A stretch of DNA of 64,000 bases, from contig NC_060028.1 of NCBI RefSeq assembly GCF_021134715.1, positions 4,920,501 to 4,984,500 of the forward strand. The letters run 5' to 3'. Every line of letters starts with the position of its first letter. Positions within the stretch are counted from its first letter, which is position 1. The translations under genes were made by a program, and so were the position numbers. This document shows, piece after piece, positions 1 through 12,603 of this stretch. The stretch is from Daphnia pulex (taxonomy: Eukaryota > Arthropoda > Branchiopoda > Diplostraca > Daphniidae). The notes under the pieces are model-generated. The model ran no database searches, was not told the origin of the DNA, and saw only the letters and a program-made list of their open reading frames with translations.

Positions 1-1168
1 CAAAGCGGGGTATAGTTTTGTAAACTTGTTTAGTTGTGCAAACTATAGATACGGTACCTACTTCCCGAAAGAATTGATGTTTATTTTTATTAATCATTTA
101 TTTATATTTAATATTTAGTAGTGATCAAGTTTTGAATGAAAACACCGTGCTAGAAAAACGGAATGGCTGTAATGATGAAACAGCTCGCTGACGAAAGAAT
201 GCTATTTACCGGAAGTAGGAAAGTAACGAGAAGGAAAACAACCAAATTGGGAATTGGGGTACGACTGATGCGAATTATCAGCCGACTTTCTCATCATGGG
301 TCTTGGAAGAGTATTTGACTAACGAAGATGAAATGACAGGATATAGCCTAGAGTAGAGCGGCGAAAAGGACTTAGAAAAAGACGCAGGATATGCCCCACA
401 TATGGGATGAACTTGAGAGACTAAGTTGATACTTGAGAATAAGGGTTACAAGTTAGTATGGGGGAAACGAAGAATGTCATACGCAGTTTTGATCGCCAAA
501 GAATTTAGGAATGATGACTTTTGCTTTGGCACCTAATTTATAATTCAACTAATCATTTTTAAAAACAATTTTGATTGCATTTAGAAACATCTTTGAGATT
601 TGTTAGAAGTTACATTACGTCGTGGTAATGCCGGATGGTATTTCAAGGAATAGCGATTGAATCAAATTGTCATCGTAAGCGTTTGTTGAATAGGTGGATT
701 TTGGTTGTTAATCATTGATTTAAATGACTGGAACAGAAAAACCAAATTAAATTACATACATAAGCTATTCTAAGAAGTTATCATGTTTGTTTGTTAAAAA
801 CACCGTTAACTTATACATAGTTTTATAGATGCAGTGACCTTTCCATATGGATAGCCGCTATGATGGTGCTCAGATATTTTGGGCGCTATAGGTGTGACCT
901 TTACTTACTATAGCGGAGTTAACTGACGCGTATGCGACCTTCCCCTCCCCTATAAACTATTTTGATACTACCAAATTCAAATTCAAATGTAGGCCTACTC
1001 TCCAATGGCTCCACGCAGTGACTCTATACTAGATTGCAGCATTACGGATTTGTAGCATAGCGGAGCATACTAGGATTTGTAGCATTACTAGATTGTAAAT
1101 TTTCTTGGTTACCCTTAAGTTATGACTTATGTATGACACGCCGAAAATGAAAGTATGGCACGCCGAAT
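1..1168. other. Non-coding stretch, nothing recognised
   Basis: AT-rich sequence with no open frame longer than a few dozen codons and no family I recognise. Short poly-pyrimidine and CA-rich tracts only. Confidence 0.5.
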
Positions 1169-1732
1169 CATGGACTACTAAAGCTAGAGGACGGGACTCA
1201 CGTCCTATCCCGCCGTGTTATAGCTTGTCGGGTGGATTTTTAATCATATTTTTTTAAGAAGGGTCAATCGATAGAGATTTAAAAAGCTATTCTAAGTCTC
1301 CAAAGCACCTTTCTTGTGAAGATATTAAATTAAAATATATTTGCGGTTAAATTTTGAGGGGACGGGAGAGGTGTTCGTTGGTTGTCTCCACCTAGCGCTA
1401 AGAATTCTAAACTATGGTTTTTAGAAACAAACAGAATCCAGAGAATCACCATAGAATCACAGATAGCAGACGCACCTAATCAAACCAAACCAAAACAAAA
1501 CCAGAGAATCATAGAGTGGTAAACCAATAATCACCGCTAGGCGGCGACAACTAACGAACACCTACGTCAATTTCTAATTAAAATATCACCGAAATTAAAT
1601 ATTTACCGCATAGGGATAATTTAATAGACTGTAGCTCATTTTTGAAGCTCGATTCATTAAAGTAACAAACAAAAAATGGTAGCCGACATAGGATTTGACG
1701 AAGTGACCGTCCTCTAGCTTTAGTAGTCCATG
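1169..1732. mobile_element. Inverted-repeat (MITE-like) element, ~564 bp
   Basis: A 26-bp terminal inverted repeat is seen at 1169-1194 (CATGGACTACTAAAGCTAGA and six more bases) and, in reverse complement, at 1707-1732. A second, inner pair of inverted blocks lies at 1370-1399 and 1533-1562 (core GGTGTTCGTT, then a CCTAGCG end), with several mismatches. The interior is non-coding. The layout is that of a non-autonomous DNA transposon; no clear target-site duplication is visible, so the superfamily is unassigned. Confidence 0.6.
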
Positions 1733-4700
1733 GCCGCATCCGTCACCAAAAAGAAAGAAAAAAGTTTCAGCGCAACGTCATCTAGCGGCTAGAAATATAA
1801 CTGTACGCAAAAATTTCCTTTTTTTAACCTCCAAAACACGCAAATTTTCTTCGCTTTTTCGTCGGTAAGCTACATGCATCAGAGCTCAAAGGCGTCAAAG
1901 CCTCCGAATAAAAAACCTTAATAATTTCATCTGGATTCAAAGGAGATGAAATGGGAAATCAATATAAATAGGCTACGACGGGTACGTGCCTCAGAACTCA
2001 GACGACTCAGACTAATAAAAGCGCTTGTAACCTCGAAACTTTTTAAAATTTTTTGGGACCCTTTTGGCGTGCCACATTTTGTTAACTTATCCCCCTAAAA
2101 AAATGTTGCTTGAGTAGCCATCTATTGAGAACAACCGACAACCAAACCTCCCCACACACAATAAGAAAGAGCACAATGGGTAATTATACTCACGAAGATA
2201 GGTAAGTTTGTCTTATTTTTGTAATGAAGTTCGATCGTTCAATCCTGAAACAACAGGTAAACAATCGTCCTATTAGAACTTTTGTCAAAGTAGAAGTTTT
2301 GCCAGGTAAGGGGTTCTGAGATTCCTCACTAGTTTTCTCTAGTTTCAGAGGCCCAACAGGGGAAATAGTAAAAAAAAAACTAGATTTTTCATTTAAAAAA
2401 TAAAAATAAATTGACAATCAAGGTTCGAGAAATGGGAATGCTTTTAATCTTCTATTCATATGCGATTTTAAGGGAAAAATCATAAAGATAATGTAATTTG
2501 GGTATTTGAAAAAATCGTGCTTTTTGAAAATTGCACCTTCCACAACATTGCCTATTTTTTTATTTAATACACCTAATGAAACTAAACCAAAAATACACAA
2601 ATGCAAATAATTAATTGGTGCTATAAATGAAAATTCCGAATACGGCCTCGGCGAGTCACACAAAAACGTCAAGTCGGTTGACTCAAGCCGTTCGAGTAAT
2701 GCAAAACATGATGTTGACGACTATAAAATGTCATTAAAGGCGAAATTTTAAAATCATAAGGAATTTTTGCTTTGTATTTCAGAGGCGCAAAAAGAATTTA
2801 GAAAATTGGAAAATCTACCTAGTTGTTTAAAGTCAATTTTGTGATATGCGAATAAACTGTTTATTGTAAACACGGTATGTTTACTATAAACATACCGTTG
2901 AAGAGGCTGGATGCTAACGTCTCATAGCTTCATATTAATTTTCCCTGAGAGATTTACCTTAGTAAAGCTAGAGGGCTATTAGCCAGTTATTGGGCCCTAA
3001 ACTGTTTGTCGTCCGTGCGGTTGGTATGGTGAAATCGGGGGTACCTCCTGTGTTTCTAATTTTCCTTTTTTCGATGGAAGTATAGCTCATTCGATTCAGC
3101 ATGTTGAACTACGTGGTATAGGACAATTGCCATCGTTCAATTTTTCTTTGTAAAAAAGTTCTGGCGGCTGTTGAGCCATAGACTACGAAGTAAAGACAAC
3201 AATCGGCTCCATAAGCCTGAGAGGAATCGTCTGAAGCGATGCGCGTGCTTGCCGGTAGGGGTCAGGTCGTCCGCCTCTGGAAGGTTATCATTTTTTTTGC
3301 CGTTTCCCTACTATACGTGATTCACACACACGTATTTTCGGGCATTTCTAATTCATATGGATTTTTCGATTTTATACCATAATTTTATATAGCCCTTCCC
3401 CGTGCCCCGTGAATTTTTAATTAATTTTACTTAAAAGTTCGTTTGCATGAAAAAGTTCTATGTTTCCCTTTTCTGTTTGAATAAAGCCCCCACAGCAGTG
3501 TTGCAAGATGGAATATTTGATTTAAAAAAATCACGCAATACTGTTTTGAGGGCTCTATTCATACGGAAAATGGAACGAAAAACGAAAAGAGGTGTATACT
3601 ATCGAATACAGATTCCATCTACTGATTCAGCTGCGAGTCCATCGAAAACCCCAGCGCATATTCGAAACATGACCAAAGAATGAACCATACCACAGAAAAA
3701 TACGACAGTTCCTTGCAGAAAAAAACTGACTTCTAACTACGAAACACTGCTGGGACTAAACACATAAATTGACGCAAGCACACAAGCACACAATTTGAAA
3801 TAAGAAATCTAACCGCAAAACTCTTCCTGCAATCTTCATTAAAGGGTATTGTTTAGGCAATAACAACGGACTCGTATTAAGGGGAACGATATCAACGGTG
3901 TCAACGAAACCCTTTTTTCAGACTACAGAATATGAACCACACTTCTCAAAACCAAACCGAACCGAGGTGGTGGATTTCTTCCACCACTCTATACATACTT
4001 AAAAAAAAATCTGAAATTGTCAATGTCACAGCAGTGTAGGCCTACTGGGTTACGGCACTGAGGGAGGCAAACACAAATAATACCTCGAAGCTCTAACCAA
4101 AACCAACTAAAAGGCAGAAAAGAAAAAAAAAACTAGAAAAGCAAAAAGGACGATCCCCTCAACCCACGCAGTAAAGAAAAAACAGGAAACAATCGCATCA
4201 CATGTGTCAACTTCAATTGATACTTATAATTGCCATCTTACTCACCTTCAAACAGAAATAAATAAATCTATATCCAAAGGCCACCGTTGACATAGTAGCC
4301 AAGAAAAGCATGGGAGTTTATGGTATGACCCAGGTAAACCCCCCTTCACTCACCTCTCTCCCATGGGAACGCGCAATCCCCCTCCCCCCCCCGGCTTAGC
4401 AAATGAAATAATGGGAACCCTTCGCACAACGCGATTTGTGTTGTCAGTTAACGAACCTTGTGGATTGAAGCACAGAGAACTTGTGACATTTTCAAACTAC
4501 TTCCTTAAATGTCACTTCTTCCACATCCAGTCCTTTTTTTTTAAATTTTCGCTTTTGACTGTAAGTTTAGAAGATCATCCAGTTCCTTCTATGACAACGA
4601 TATTTCAACAAAATTATGATTCATTTTTTACAAGCGATCTTCCAGTTCATGGGGTAACCTAAATTGCCCTATTACGTATTTTTTTGTGATCTGCTAACGC

Positions 4701-5460
4701 AAAATCCTACCTGAATCACTACTGCGTGACGTTGTAATCAATGAGTCGTATGCGATTGAAGATACCATATCATATTTAGCCGTATTTAGCTTCCTTTTTG
4801 GTCAGGAAGATCTTGATATGAACTCAATACAAGTTATAATAAACAGAAGTGTTAAAGCAAACAAAACAAATAGTTAGTAACATTCTTTATATAATTTTTT
4901 TTTTGAATTGTCCTAATGTCATTTTACCTTCTTCGTCAACCTGATACCAGTGCAAGTTTTTGAGCAAATAATAAACAGAAGATTGGTTGTTCCAGTGTCT
5001 CTCCAACAAGAAGTAATCGACGGCATTCATGATGGCCACTTTGGTGAGGTAAACTGTCTTAAAGGCGCAAAGTCGACCGTTTATTAGCCCGGTAGTGACG
5101 CTCAAATCTGGAATATGGTGGCCAGCTGCCCTACATGTTAAACGCATCGTCATCACAATAATCCAACCCAGCCGCTTCGTCCTGTCCAGTTGCCAGTTCA
5201 AATGTTCCAGCGGGTGTCAGCCGACATTTTTATGTTCGTAGGAACCAACTACAACTGTTAAGAATGTAAAATGCTTGTGGGGTGTCGACCCTATTACAAC
5301 CTCAAGTTAAATGCGAGAATAACGACACTTCTAGAATTGGTATTCCTTCCTCTGCGATGGTTTATTGTACACTAAATAATTTACAGCATAAATGCGAATG
5401 GTTTAAAATAGGAGGAAAGGAACAATGGCCAAATGGGGGTTAAACGGCGGTACAGGGGGC
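1733..5460. other. Non-coding stretch with one perfect small hairpin
   Basis: Several short open frames (2190-2672 minus, 3447-3683 plus, 4363-4662 plus, 4887-5201 minus) show no domain or motif I recognise and are probably chance. A perfect 12-bp-arm hairpin with a 3-base loop is at 2872-2898 (ACGGTATGTTTA and its complement). Part of 5200-5460 may be the 3' LTR of the BEL element next door, but I could not pair it with a 5' copy. Confidence 0.45.
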
Positions 5461-5463
5461 CAC

Positions 5464-8400
5464 CTATCGGGGCCCCCTAATACAGTAGTCATTTAAATAT
5501 CGCGGCAATCGAGTTTGCCAGCTGATCCGAGTCGTCGGCTGTTGGGCATCGATTCTATTCCCAACATACTCCCTACCAGAGTCCATGCGATGCGGCTCGA
5601 CTTCTCCGTCGACTGGATCACCGACGGCTTCGATAGCTGCTGGAATAATTGGAGCTGGATCAACTGGAGTTGGATCTTCTTCCGACTCCGGGTCTCCGTC
5701 CACCGCATCAACATCTTCGTCTAAGTCTTCACGTAGCTCTAAATGGTGAAGACATTGAATAGCTCGATTAATTAGATTACCGTTTGGTGTTTTCAGTGTA
5801 GCTGAACGGACAAGCCCGTCTCGGCTGGGAATGAGTTCTTTTACGACCCCAGTTTTCCACATCAGACGTTTGGTGAGTTCGTTGTGTATTACGACTACTT
5901 CACCGACACGGATTTTTCTTGTTGCTTTTCCTTTTGAATGGAAGTTGTCAAGTTGTAGCAGGTAGTACTTGACGAATCGCTGAAAGATGTTGCTCACATA
6001 ATCTCTCCTATTCTTGTCGAGTTGTACGAGTGTTGCACTAGTAGAGTTGGGAGTCATCAAATTAATTGCCGGCTCCGGTGTAGCACAATTTGATCGCCGA
6101 TTGTTTAAGAATTGATTATAAATGATTGGGAGCGGATCGTCAATTCCTTCTCCTACGTAATTGAGTGGTTGCGCGTTGATTACGCTCTCAATCTCAATTA
6201 GACTTACTTCAAGTTCGTCATATTCCAGGCAAGATCTTCTATTGGAGCGTCGAAGTAGATCTTTACCGCTCCTCACCATTCTCTCCCAGAATCCTCCCCA
6301 CCACCCGCAAGGCTTGTAGAAAAGATCCAAAGAGTTCCTCTCATTGCAAGAAGATCGTAAATAGATGGATCTGAACGAAGAACGTTTAAATGGCGAGCTA
6401 CACAATGGAAGGTTTGGGCGTTGTCAGAGTACATGACGGAAACTGGCCCTCTCCGTGCTGACAATCGACGAAAGGCGAGTAAAAAGGAACGCACTGTCAT
6501 GTCTTTAGTGAGCTCTAAATGCACTGCTCGCGTAACGGCACAAGTGAATAAACACACAGAACTCTTTAAATGCTTAGAACTCATTACGACTTGCGGCGAT
6601 AAATCGTCTAGTAACAATTCTTGAAGTTCAACATCCCCCTCCGCTGGAACTGCCGGATCTGGATTTGGATTTGGAGCCTCTTCTACGGCGAGTGGCTCCT
6701 CTTCGGAATCTTCTTCGACTACGGCTGGATCAGCAATGATGGGTTGAACTTCGGTCGTCTTTTTTCTCCTCTTCCGCACTTGCGGTGGCTTGTAGTAGAG
6801 TGGCCCGGCGAAATCGACTCCAGTTATGTGGAATGCTTGAGCTTGTCGGAGTCGGTTGAGTGGAAGTGGAGCGGATAATTCGTTGAATGGTTGCGAGGTT
6901 AACTTCTGACATTTCACACACGCGAACCAAGGTTTTCGAGTCATTTGATGACCCTTGACTATCCAAAAACGCTCCTTGAGTTCCGACAATGTTGTTTTGA
7001 CTCCAGCATGCTCGAGTTTCTGATGTTTGTCTATAATGAGAAGAGAAACGATAACATGATTACTGGCAACAAGATGATTGGCTCAGTTTCTCGATCTCTC
7101 AGGGCGAGTGCTATTCTCCCGCCAATTCGGATGAGTTTGTCCCTTTCATCCCAGATTGGATTAAGCAACGCGATCTTTTCTTTGCAATGAATTGGTAGGT
7201 TTGCTTGAAGAGAATTAAATGATTTGGGATACCTATCCCTTTGGAGCTGCCTATAAATAAGTATCTACTGTCATCTGGTCGACTGTAATTTCTTTTCCGT
7301 TAACTGGAATTACTTCTTGGAGAATTTCTTCTTGTGGAATCCATTCTCGTTTCCGGATCCTGTTGATAAATCTTAAGATCCAGGCCGTCCGTCGTAGTAG
7401 TTTCTGCCACTTGGAAATCTTATCCAGATGCCATTCAATTGGTTGAACTGGATCGATGATGACTGCTGCTACACTGACGATCTTGCCATTCGATTCTGCT
7501 TCAATCTCTTCTTGGATTTTGTCTTCTGTCTCTGGAGAATCTGGCCATTCGTTCTCCTTTCTTGAAAGCCACGTTGGGCCGTTCCACCAAAGATTCGAAT
7601 GTACCAGCGCTGGCGCTGGCGCTCCCCGCGAGGCGAGATCAGCTGGATTTTGGATCCGACAATGACGCCACCAATCCGGATTTGAAGCTTTGCGGATGGA
7701 TTCAACCTGGTTTCTCACGAATGGCTTCCATCGATTTGGGTCTCCACGAATTCAGCCGAGTGTGACTAAGGAGTCTGACCAATAAACGGTCTTCCAGTGC
7801 TCGATATGAAGAGAAGTTCTTACTTTTTCACCTAATCGAATGGCTAAAAGAGAACTTAATAATTCAAGTCTTGGCAATGTTACTTTCTTTTTCGGCAGTG
7901 GAGCGACTCTTGTTTTGCTGACTAGCAGAATCACGTAAGGTTCTTCATTTTCCTTTTGGAGCCGGGCGTAAGCAACGACTCCGTAAGCTGACTCCGAGGC
8001 GTCTCCAAAGACGTGAAGTTCTGCCGATTTGATCTTGTTTTTTGAATAGCCAATCCAACGTGGAATTTGAAAGATTCTCAAATTCCTTGAGACCACTCAT
8101 CACCACTTTCCATGACTGTTGGATGTCTAGGGGCGCTTCGTCATCCCAACCTAATTCTTTCTCCCAAAGTTTTTGATAAATAATTTTTAAGAGTAAAACA
8201 GTAGGTGATAAAAACCCGATTGGGTCAAAGACTCTGGCTGAAATGCTGAGAATCTTGCGTTTGGTGATGAATTCGCTTAAATCTTCGACTGCGGTGATGA
8301 TGGTTGATGGATTGAACTTGAAGGTGTCGGATTCCGTATCCCAGGAGATTCCTAGGACCTTTTGCTGGCCATCCAAGGTTGGAGAAAGAATGCCGACTAC

Positions 8401-11400
8401 TTTGTTGCTGAGTCCTTTCTCCGTCAGGAACTGGCGTGTTGTTTCGTCGTTGGTGGCCCAGCTTCGCATGTTAAGTTGAGCCTCCTTGAAAATTTCGTCC
8501 GTCTCTTCGACTCGTGTGATCGCGGCTGGTTCGTCGTTGGCTCCTCCAAGATAGTCGTCGACGTAAAGCTGCTCTCTTAACTGCTCCACGGTTTCTGGGA
8601 AACGAGATTCGACTGAAAGCAAATGCTTATTAACAGTAACTCCTAATAAAAATGGACTTGAACTGAGGCCAAACGGCACTCTTTTCCATTTGTATGCAAT
8701 TAAAGGGGAGCCAGGAATAGCTGGCTCCTTTGGCCACATTAATCTGACGGCTTTGGAATCTTACGGCTGCAGCGCGACGTTTAAAAACACTTTTTCGATG
8801 TCTGCAATTCACGCAATTCTGTACATACGGAATCTCATCAGCTTGACAAGAGATCCGGGTTTAAATTGGGTCCAGTTTCTAAAACGTCGTTGAGGCTCGG
8901 ACCGAATTTGGATTGTGCCGCTCCATCAAACACTGGACGAATTTTGGTGGTGTTTTTATCCATCTGGTAGACTGGATGATGTGGAAGGTACGTGTGGAGT
9001 CCATCGTAGTTAAAATCGGCTTCTTCAATAAAATATTGATTTTTCAAAAGCTCGATCTCCTTGGTCTTCAAGATCTCCAGGTACTTTTCGTAATTTTCCC
9101 ACCATACTCTCCAATCTGCCAGCTGCTAAATGAAAATTTCTCTCTAATCTCCACCAATCTGTTGACCATGGAATTGGTGTGCAGTATCTTCCGTCTTCAA
9201 GGCGATTGATTTCATCACTGAAGGAGTCGAATCGATTTTCCGGCTCTACTGCTCTTCCATCGTCTAGATTTGCAAAATTTTCTAATCGCCAAAATAAAGA
9301 TAGATTGAAATTAGTTTGCTGTTTCAATTCAATTTTGAAGCTTTGTCCTTGTCCTTTTTTGTTGTTGGAGTTGCTGAGAAGTTAACATGCTCCTCATTGT
9401 AGTTGACTGCTCCAATTTCAGATCTTGAACGTTGGAGACTGTAAATTTCAGTTTCCTCGTGTCCAGGTAGGACTTCGGGCTTTCTAGAATGAACTTTCGT
9501 TGAACTGAAACTAGTTGTCGTGAAGGTAGTTACCAGTGGCATCGGATGATTTTGAACTTGAATTAGCTGCTGAATGATTTTCTGTCCTTGAATAGATGGC
9601 TTTTCTTTGGAGGGACCGGCAATCATTCGGCCAAGCTTCGTGTTGTAGGCTCTTAAACCACACGGCCTTTGAATGGCAGGTTCGTTGGTAAGAATCTCGA
9701 ACATTTGATCGATGCCAACCAAAATTTCGACTGTGTCATCCTTTTTTTTTCCTCTCAAAGCGATCGTCCGCCATTTTTTCATCCAGCATCCATAATTTTC
9801 TTGCGAAATTTTTCGTTCCGTACGGGCCTGCATCGGCTAAATAATCAGACTCTAATGCAGTGATTTTTATCATTGGGGCTCCGAACCAGGTGCCCCGCAC
9901 CGACATTTCCACGACGTTTGTGATTTCTGCCGGATTGATTTCCTTTTTCTTGAACACTCGGGTGGCAACATTTTTGACTGCAACAATAATCAGATTTAAA
10001 CGTCGAGAGATTTCTTTGGTCATCCAGGAGCGATGACTCCCGTCATCCACGAATAAGATGGCGCGGGTTTCCTCTCCGTTCGGCCCAACCACTATCACCG
10101 TCGCCGTTTTGACTTTAAAGTCGGAAAATCCGTTGGCACAAGCGGTTGTGGTGATGGCGCTGCTTCCGGTCACTGTTGCGCCTGAAGCTGGCTGGCTGGA
10201 AAATCTCGTCTGTTGTTTGTCGCACAGGGCGGTATGATGACTGCCCTTGCATCTTCTGCACTCGTTGGTTGACGTGCAGTTGATTGTTTCATGCGTGTCA
10301 CTGAAGCATTTGACGCATCTCTTCATGGCTGTGATGATGGCTTTTTTCTCTTTTAAACCCATCGTACAATGGGAAGGGTAGTGAATTTCCCCACAGTAGA
10401 TGCACGGCCTGCTGCAATCCGGATACAGCTTCGGTCCAGTTTTAAGCGCTGCTGTGTTGTTCCAAGTCTTCTGTTTAAAAGATTTGCTGTTCTGTGGAGC
10501 TGGATCTGTTCTGGCTCCTGCCGCCAGTTGCGATGCTTTCGCTGGATGCGATATGACGGGTTTGGGGTGCTGTGGAACTGTGGATGACTTTGTTTTTTTC
10601 TGGTTTCATCCTGCTGAGTCTTTCGACTGCCTCCACTTGCTCTCGGATGATTGTTATCACGCTCTCGATGTCCGTTGCGTCGTTGGTTGCTGACTTCACC
10701 CATTCCGCTTGAAGGTTTTGGGGGATCAGTTTTATCAACCTTGATCCAAGGAGACCTCCGAAGGTGGCTTTTGCTACTCCTAAAGTTTCCAAAGCATTAA
10801 TGTTTGATTGAATTTGTAAATAAAACATTCTTAATGCTGCGACGTCCGTTCCATCCTTCACTGGTTGTAAGGAGTCCAGCTTGTTGAAGTGGGCATCAAT
10901 AAGGACTTTTGGCTGACTTAGTTTCTCTTCAGTTCGGCAATGGCGATCGTGTAATTTGCATCTGTCAGCTCCAGATTTTCTACAATTAAATGGGCCTACC
11001 CTTTGAGATACTCCTTCAAATAATCAAACTTTTGCACTGCTGTTAGTGATGAACCGTGAATTGCTGCATTGAATGATTCCCAAAATTGGGTCCACTCAAG
11101 AACGTCTCCTTTAAAGTGCTTCATTTGTCTTTGTGGTAATTTCGTGGTGGCTGTTGTTGCTGGAGTGTTTGGCACTCCTGGTGCTGGATTGGCTGTTGGA
11201 ATGGCGGCGATCAATTGCTGCATAGAAGCTGCATGTTGTTGCTGTTGTAACTGAAGAGCGGCTGCATTCTGCTGTTGTTGTTGTTGGAGAATGTTGAGTA
11301 GTCTCTGCTCCCTTCCCTCCTCCTCCCTCTTCTTTTGTTGTTCTTTTTCTTCTTTCCTGGTTCTCTCTTTTTCTTCTCGCCATTCTTTTGGTTTGTAGTC

Positions 11401-11600
11401 CATTATAACCTTTGCATCGCTTACTTCCTCTTCTGTGGCTGCGACGTAATCGATTTCAGCTTGCAATTCTTGATCTGTTGCTTCTTCCGTCACCATGTCT
11501 TCTTGAACCTACAGTGTTAGAGTTTTGAATGATTCAAATTTTTCTCTGAGCCGTTTCTCTTGTTCAGTCAATTCACTCGAGGCTCTTTCCGACATAGGGG
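5464..11600 (-). mobile_element. BEL/Pao LTR retrotransposon, broken
   Basis: A nearly full-length BEL/Pao coding region on the minus strand, read from right to left. The gag N-terminus begins near 11600 and includes a Q-rich, charged coiled-coil stretch around 11000-11500. Next come the gag middle (about 10475-10860), zinc knuckles with the BEL pattern CVKCFSDTHETINC and CRRCKGSHHTALC (about 10250-10330) and the aspartic protease region (about 9900-10150). The reverse transcriptase follows, with the YVDDYLGGAND motif (about 7950-9000), then the RNase H region (about 7750-8050), the integrase (about 6300-7700) and a DUF5641-type C-terminal domain (about 5750-6000). A purine-rich tract near 5470 is a plausible polypurine tract. 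I did not find a convincing matching pair of LTRs. The element is a fossil with several breaks and looks old. The family assignment rests on the domain order, the zinc-knuckle pattern and YVDD. Confidence 0.9.
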
Positions 11601-11920
11601 TGGATTGGTAAGCTCTGATGAAGTTGATGATGCGGGTTACATGTCATTTTACTCCTTTTCTTGTGTTTTTGGCTGTTGGAGCCATTCTTCGATACGGTGG
11701 CTCCTAATTAGCTGATGCGATGAGAAATGTGAGAGAGAATTAGGTTTGATTTCTGACTTTACTGGGTTGATTAGCCTTTTGCTTTGTTGCTCTGCTGAAT
11801 GCGTGCTGTATGGCGGTCTTCTGTTGGCTGCTTACAACTAGCAATAAGTGGTAGATCAAGCTTCCACACTGAACAAATGGTTGGGTTCTCAGATCAAGCT
11901 GCTACTCCAACTGGCCGAGA
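11600..11920. other. Spacer between BEL element and LINE; possible BEL 5' untranslated region or LTR
   Basis: Non-coding. Its position directly upstream of the BEL gag start makes it a candidate for the 5' leader or LTR, but I saw no matching sequence at the other end of the element, so this is inference only. Confidence 0.3.
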
Positions 11921-12485
11921 GATTTGATTTGATTTTGATTTGATTTGATTTGATTGATTTATAACGCGCATTATCCAAATAAAGTTCTAATGACGCGGAA
12001 AGTACAGTCAGGCTAAGAGTCACAGAAAAAGCATAAGACACATCAATCGAAAAGGTGCTTGAATAAAAGAGAACGAAACTTGGGGAGTGTGGTGGCATTA
12101 CGAACAGCAAGAGGGAGTCGGTTCCAGATGGAAGGAGCGACCTTTGCAAAAGATCGATCACCAAGATTAACATGGCGAGTGCGAGGAACGCAAAGTAGAG
12201 CAGATGAAGATGAGCGTAGGCTGCGTGAGTTTTCAAGAGGAATGATTAGACGAGTCAGGTAAGTAGGTGCGGAGCCATGTAAACAGCGATAGGTCAGGGT
12301 GGCAATACGAAAAGTGATTCTGTCGTTGACACAGAGCCAATTAAGGGAGCGCAGATGGGAACGAATGCTGTCTCTCTTCCTCACACGAAGAATGAGACGA
12401 GCGGAAGCATTTATCACGCGCTGCAGCTTAGAGAGCAAAGTGCCAGGAAGACCGGCGAAAAGAGAACAGGCATTCATCAGGCAGA
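11921..12485 (-). mobile_element. 5'-truncated CR1/L2-type LINE, 3' end
   Basis: The minus-strand frame 12477-12043 (144 residues) matches the conserved C-terminal tail of CR1/L2-clade LINE reverse transcriptases. Its segments LLSKLQRVINASARLI, LNWLCVNDRITFRIATLTY, CLHGSAPTYL and WNRLPLAVRNATTLPKFRS occupy the usual positions just before the stop. It is followed at 11921-11960 by a 3' tail of ATTTG/ATCAAAT microsatellite repeats, the typical CR1/L2 3' end. Endonuclease and polymerase domains are absent, so this is a 5'-truncated copy made by incomplete reverse transcription. The tail region itself is open and may be young. It abuts the BEL fossil on its left and the Tnp2 element on its right. 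Confidence 0.85.
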
Positions 12486-12603
12486 TTTAAAAGGAGTCTC
12501 ATTGAACAGACTCCAGTTAAACTATAACTACAATGTTAGTGAAGACCGGCAAATCCGTGCTCTTTAAAAGAATTTTTTATGTGACACTTATTAAGCTTGA
12601 AAG

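Noticed and set aside
4887-5201. 104-codon minus-strand frame
   Set aside because: No recognised domain. Its position beside the BEL fossil suggests it is non-coding or part of an unrecognised repeat.
5200-5460. Left LTR of the BEL element
   Set aside because: A polypurine-like tract is present, but no matching sequence was found near 11600-11920, so the LTR could not be confirmed.
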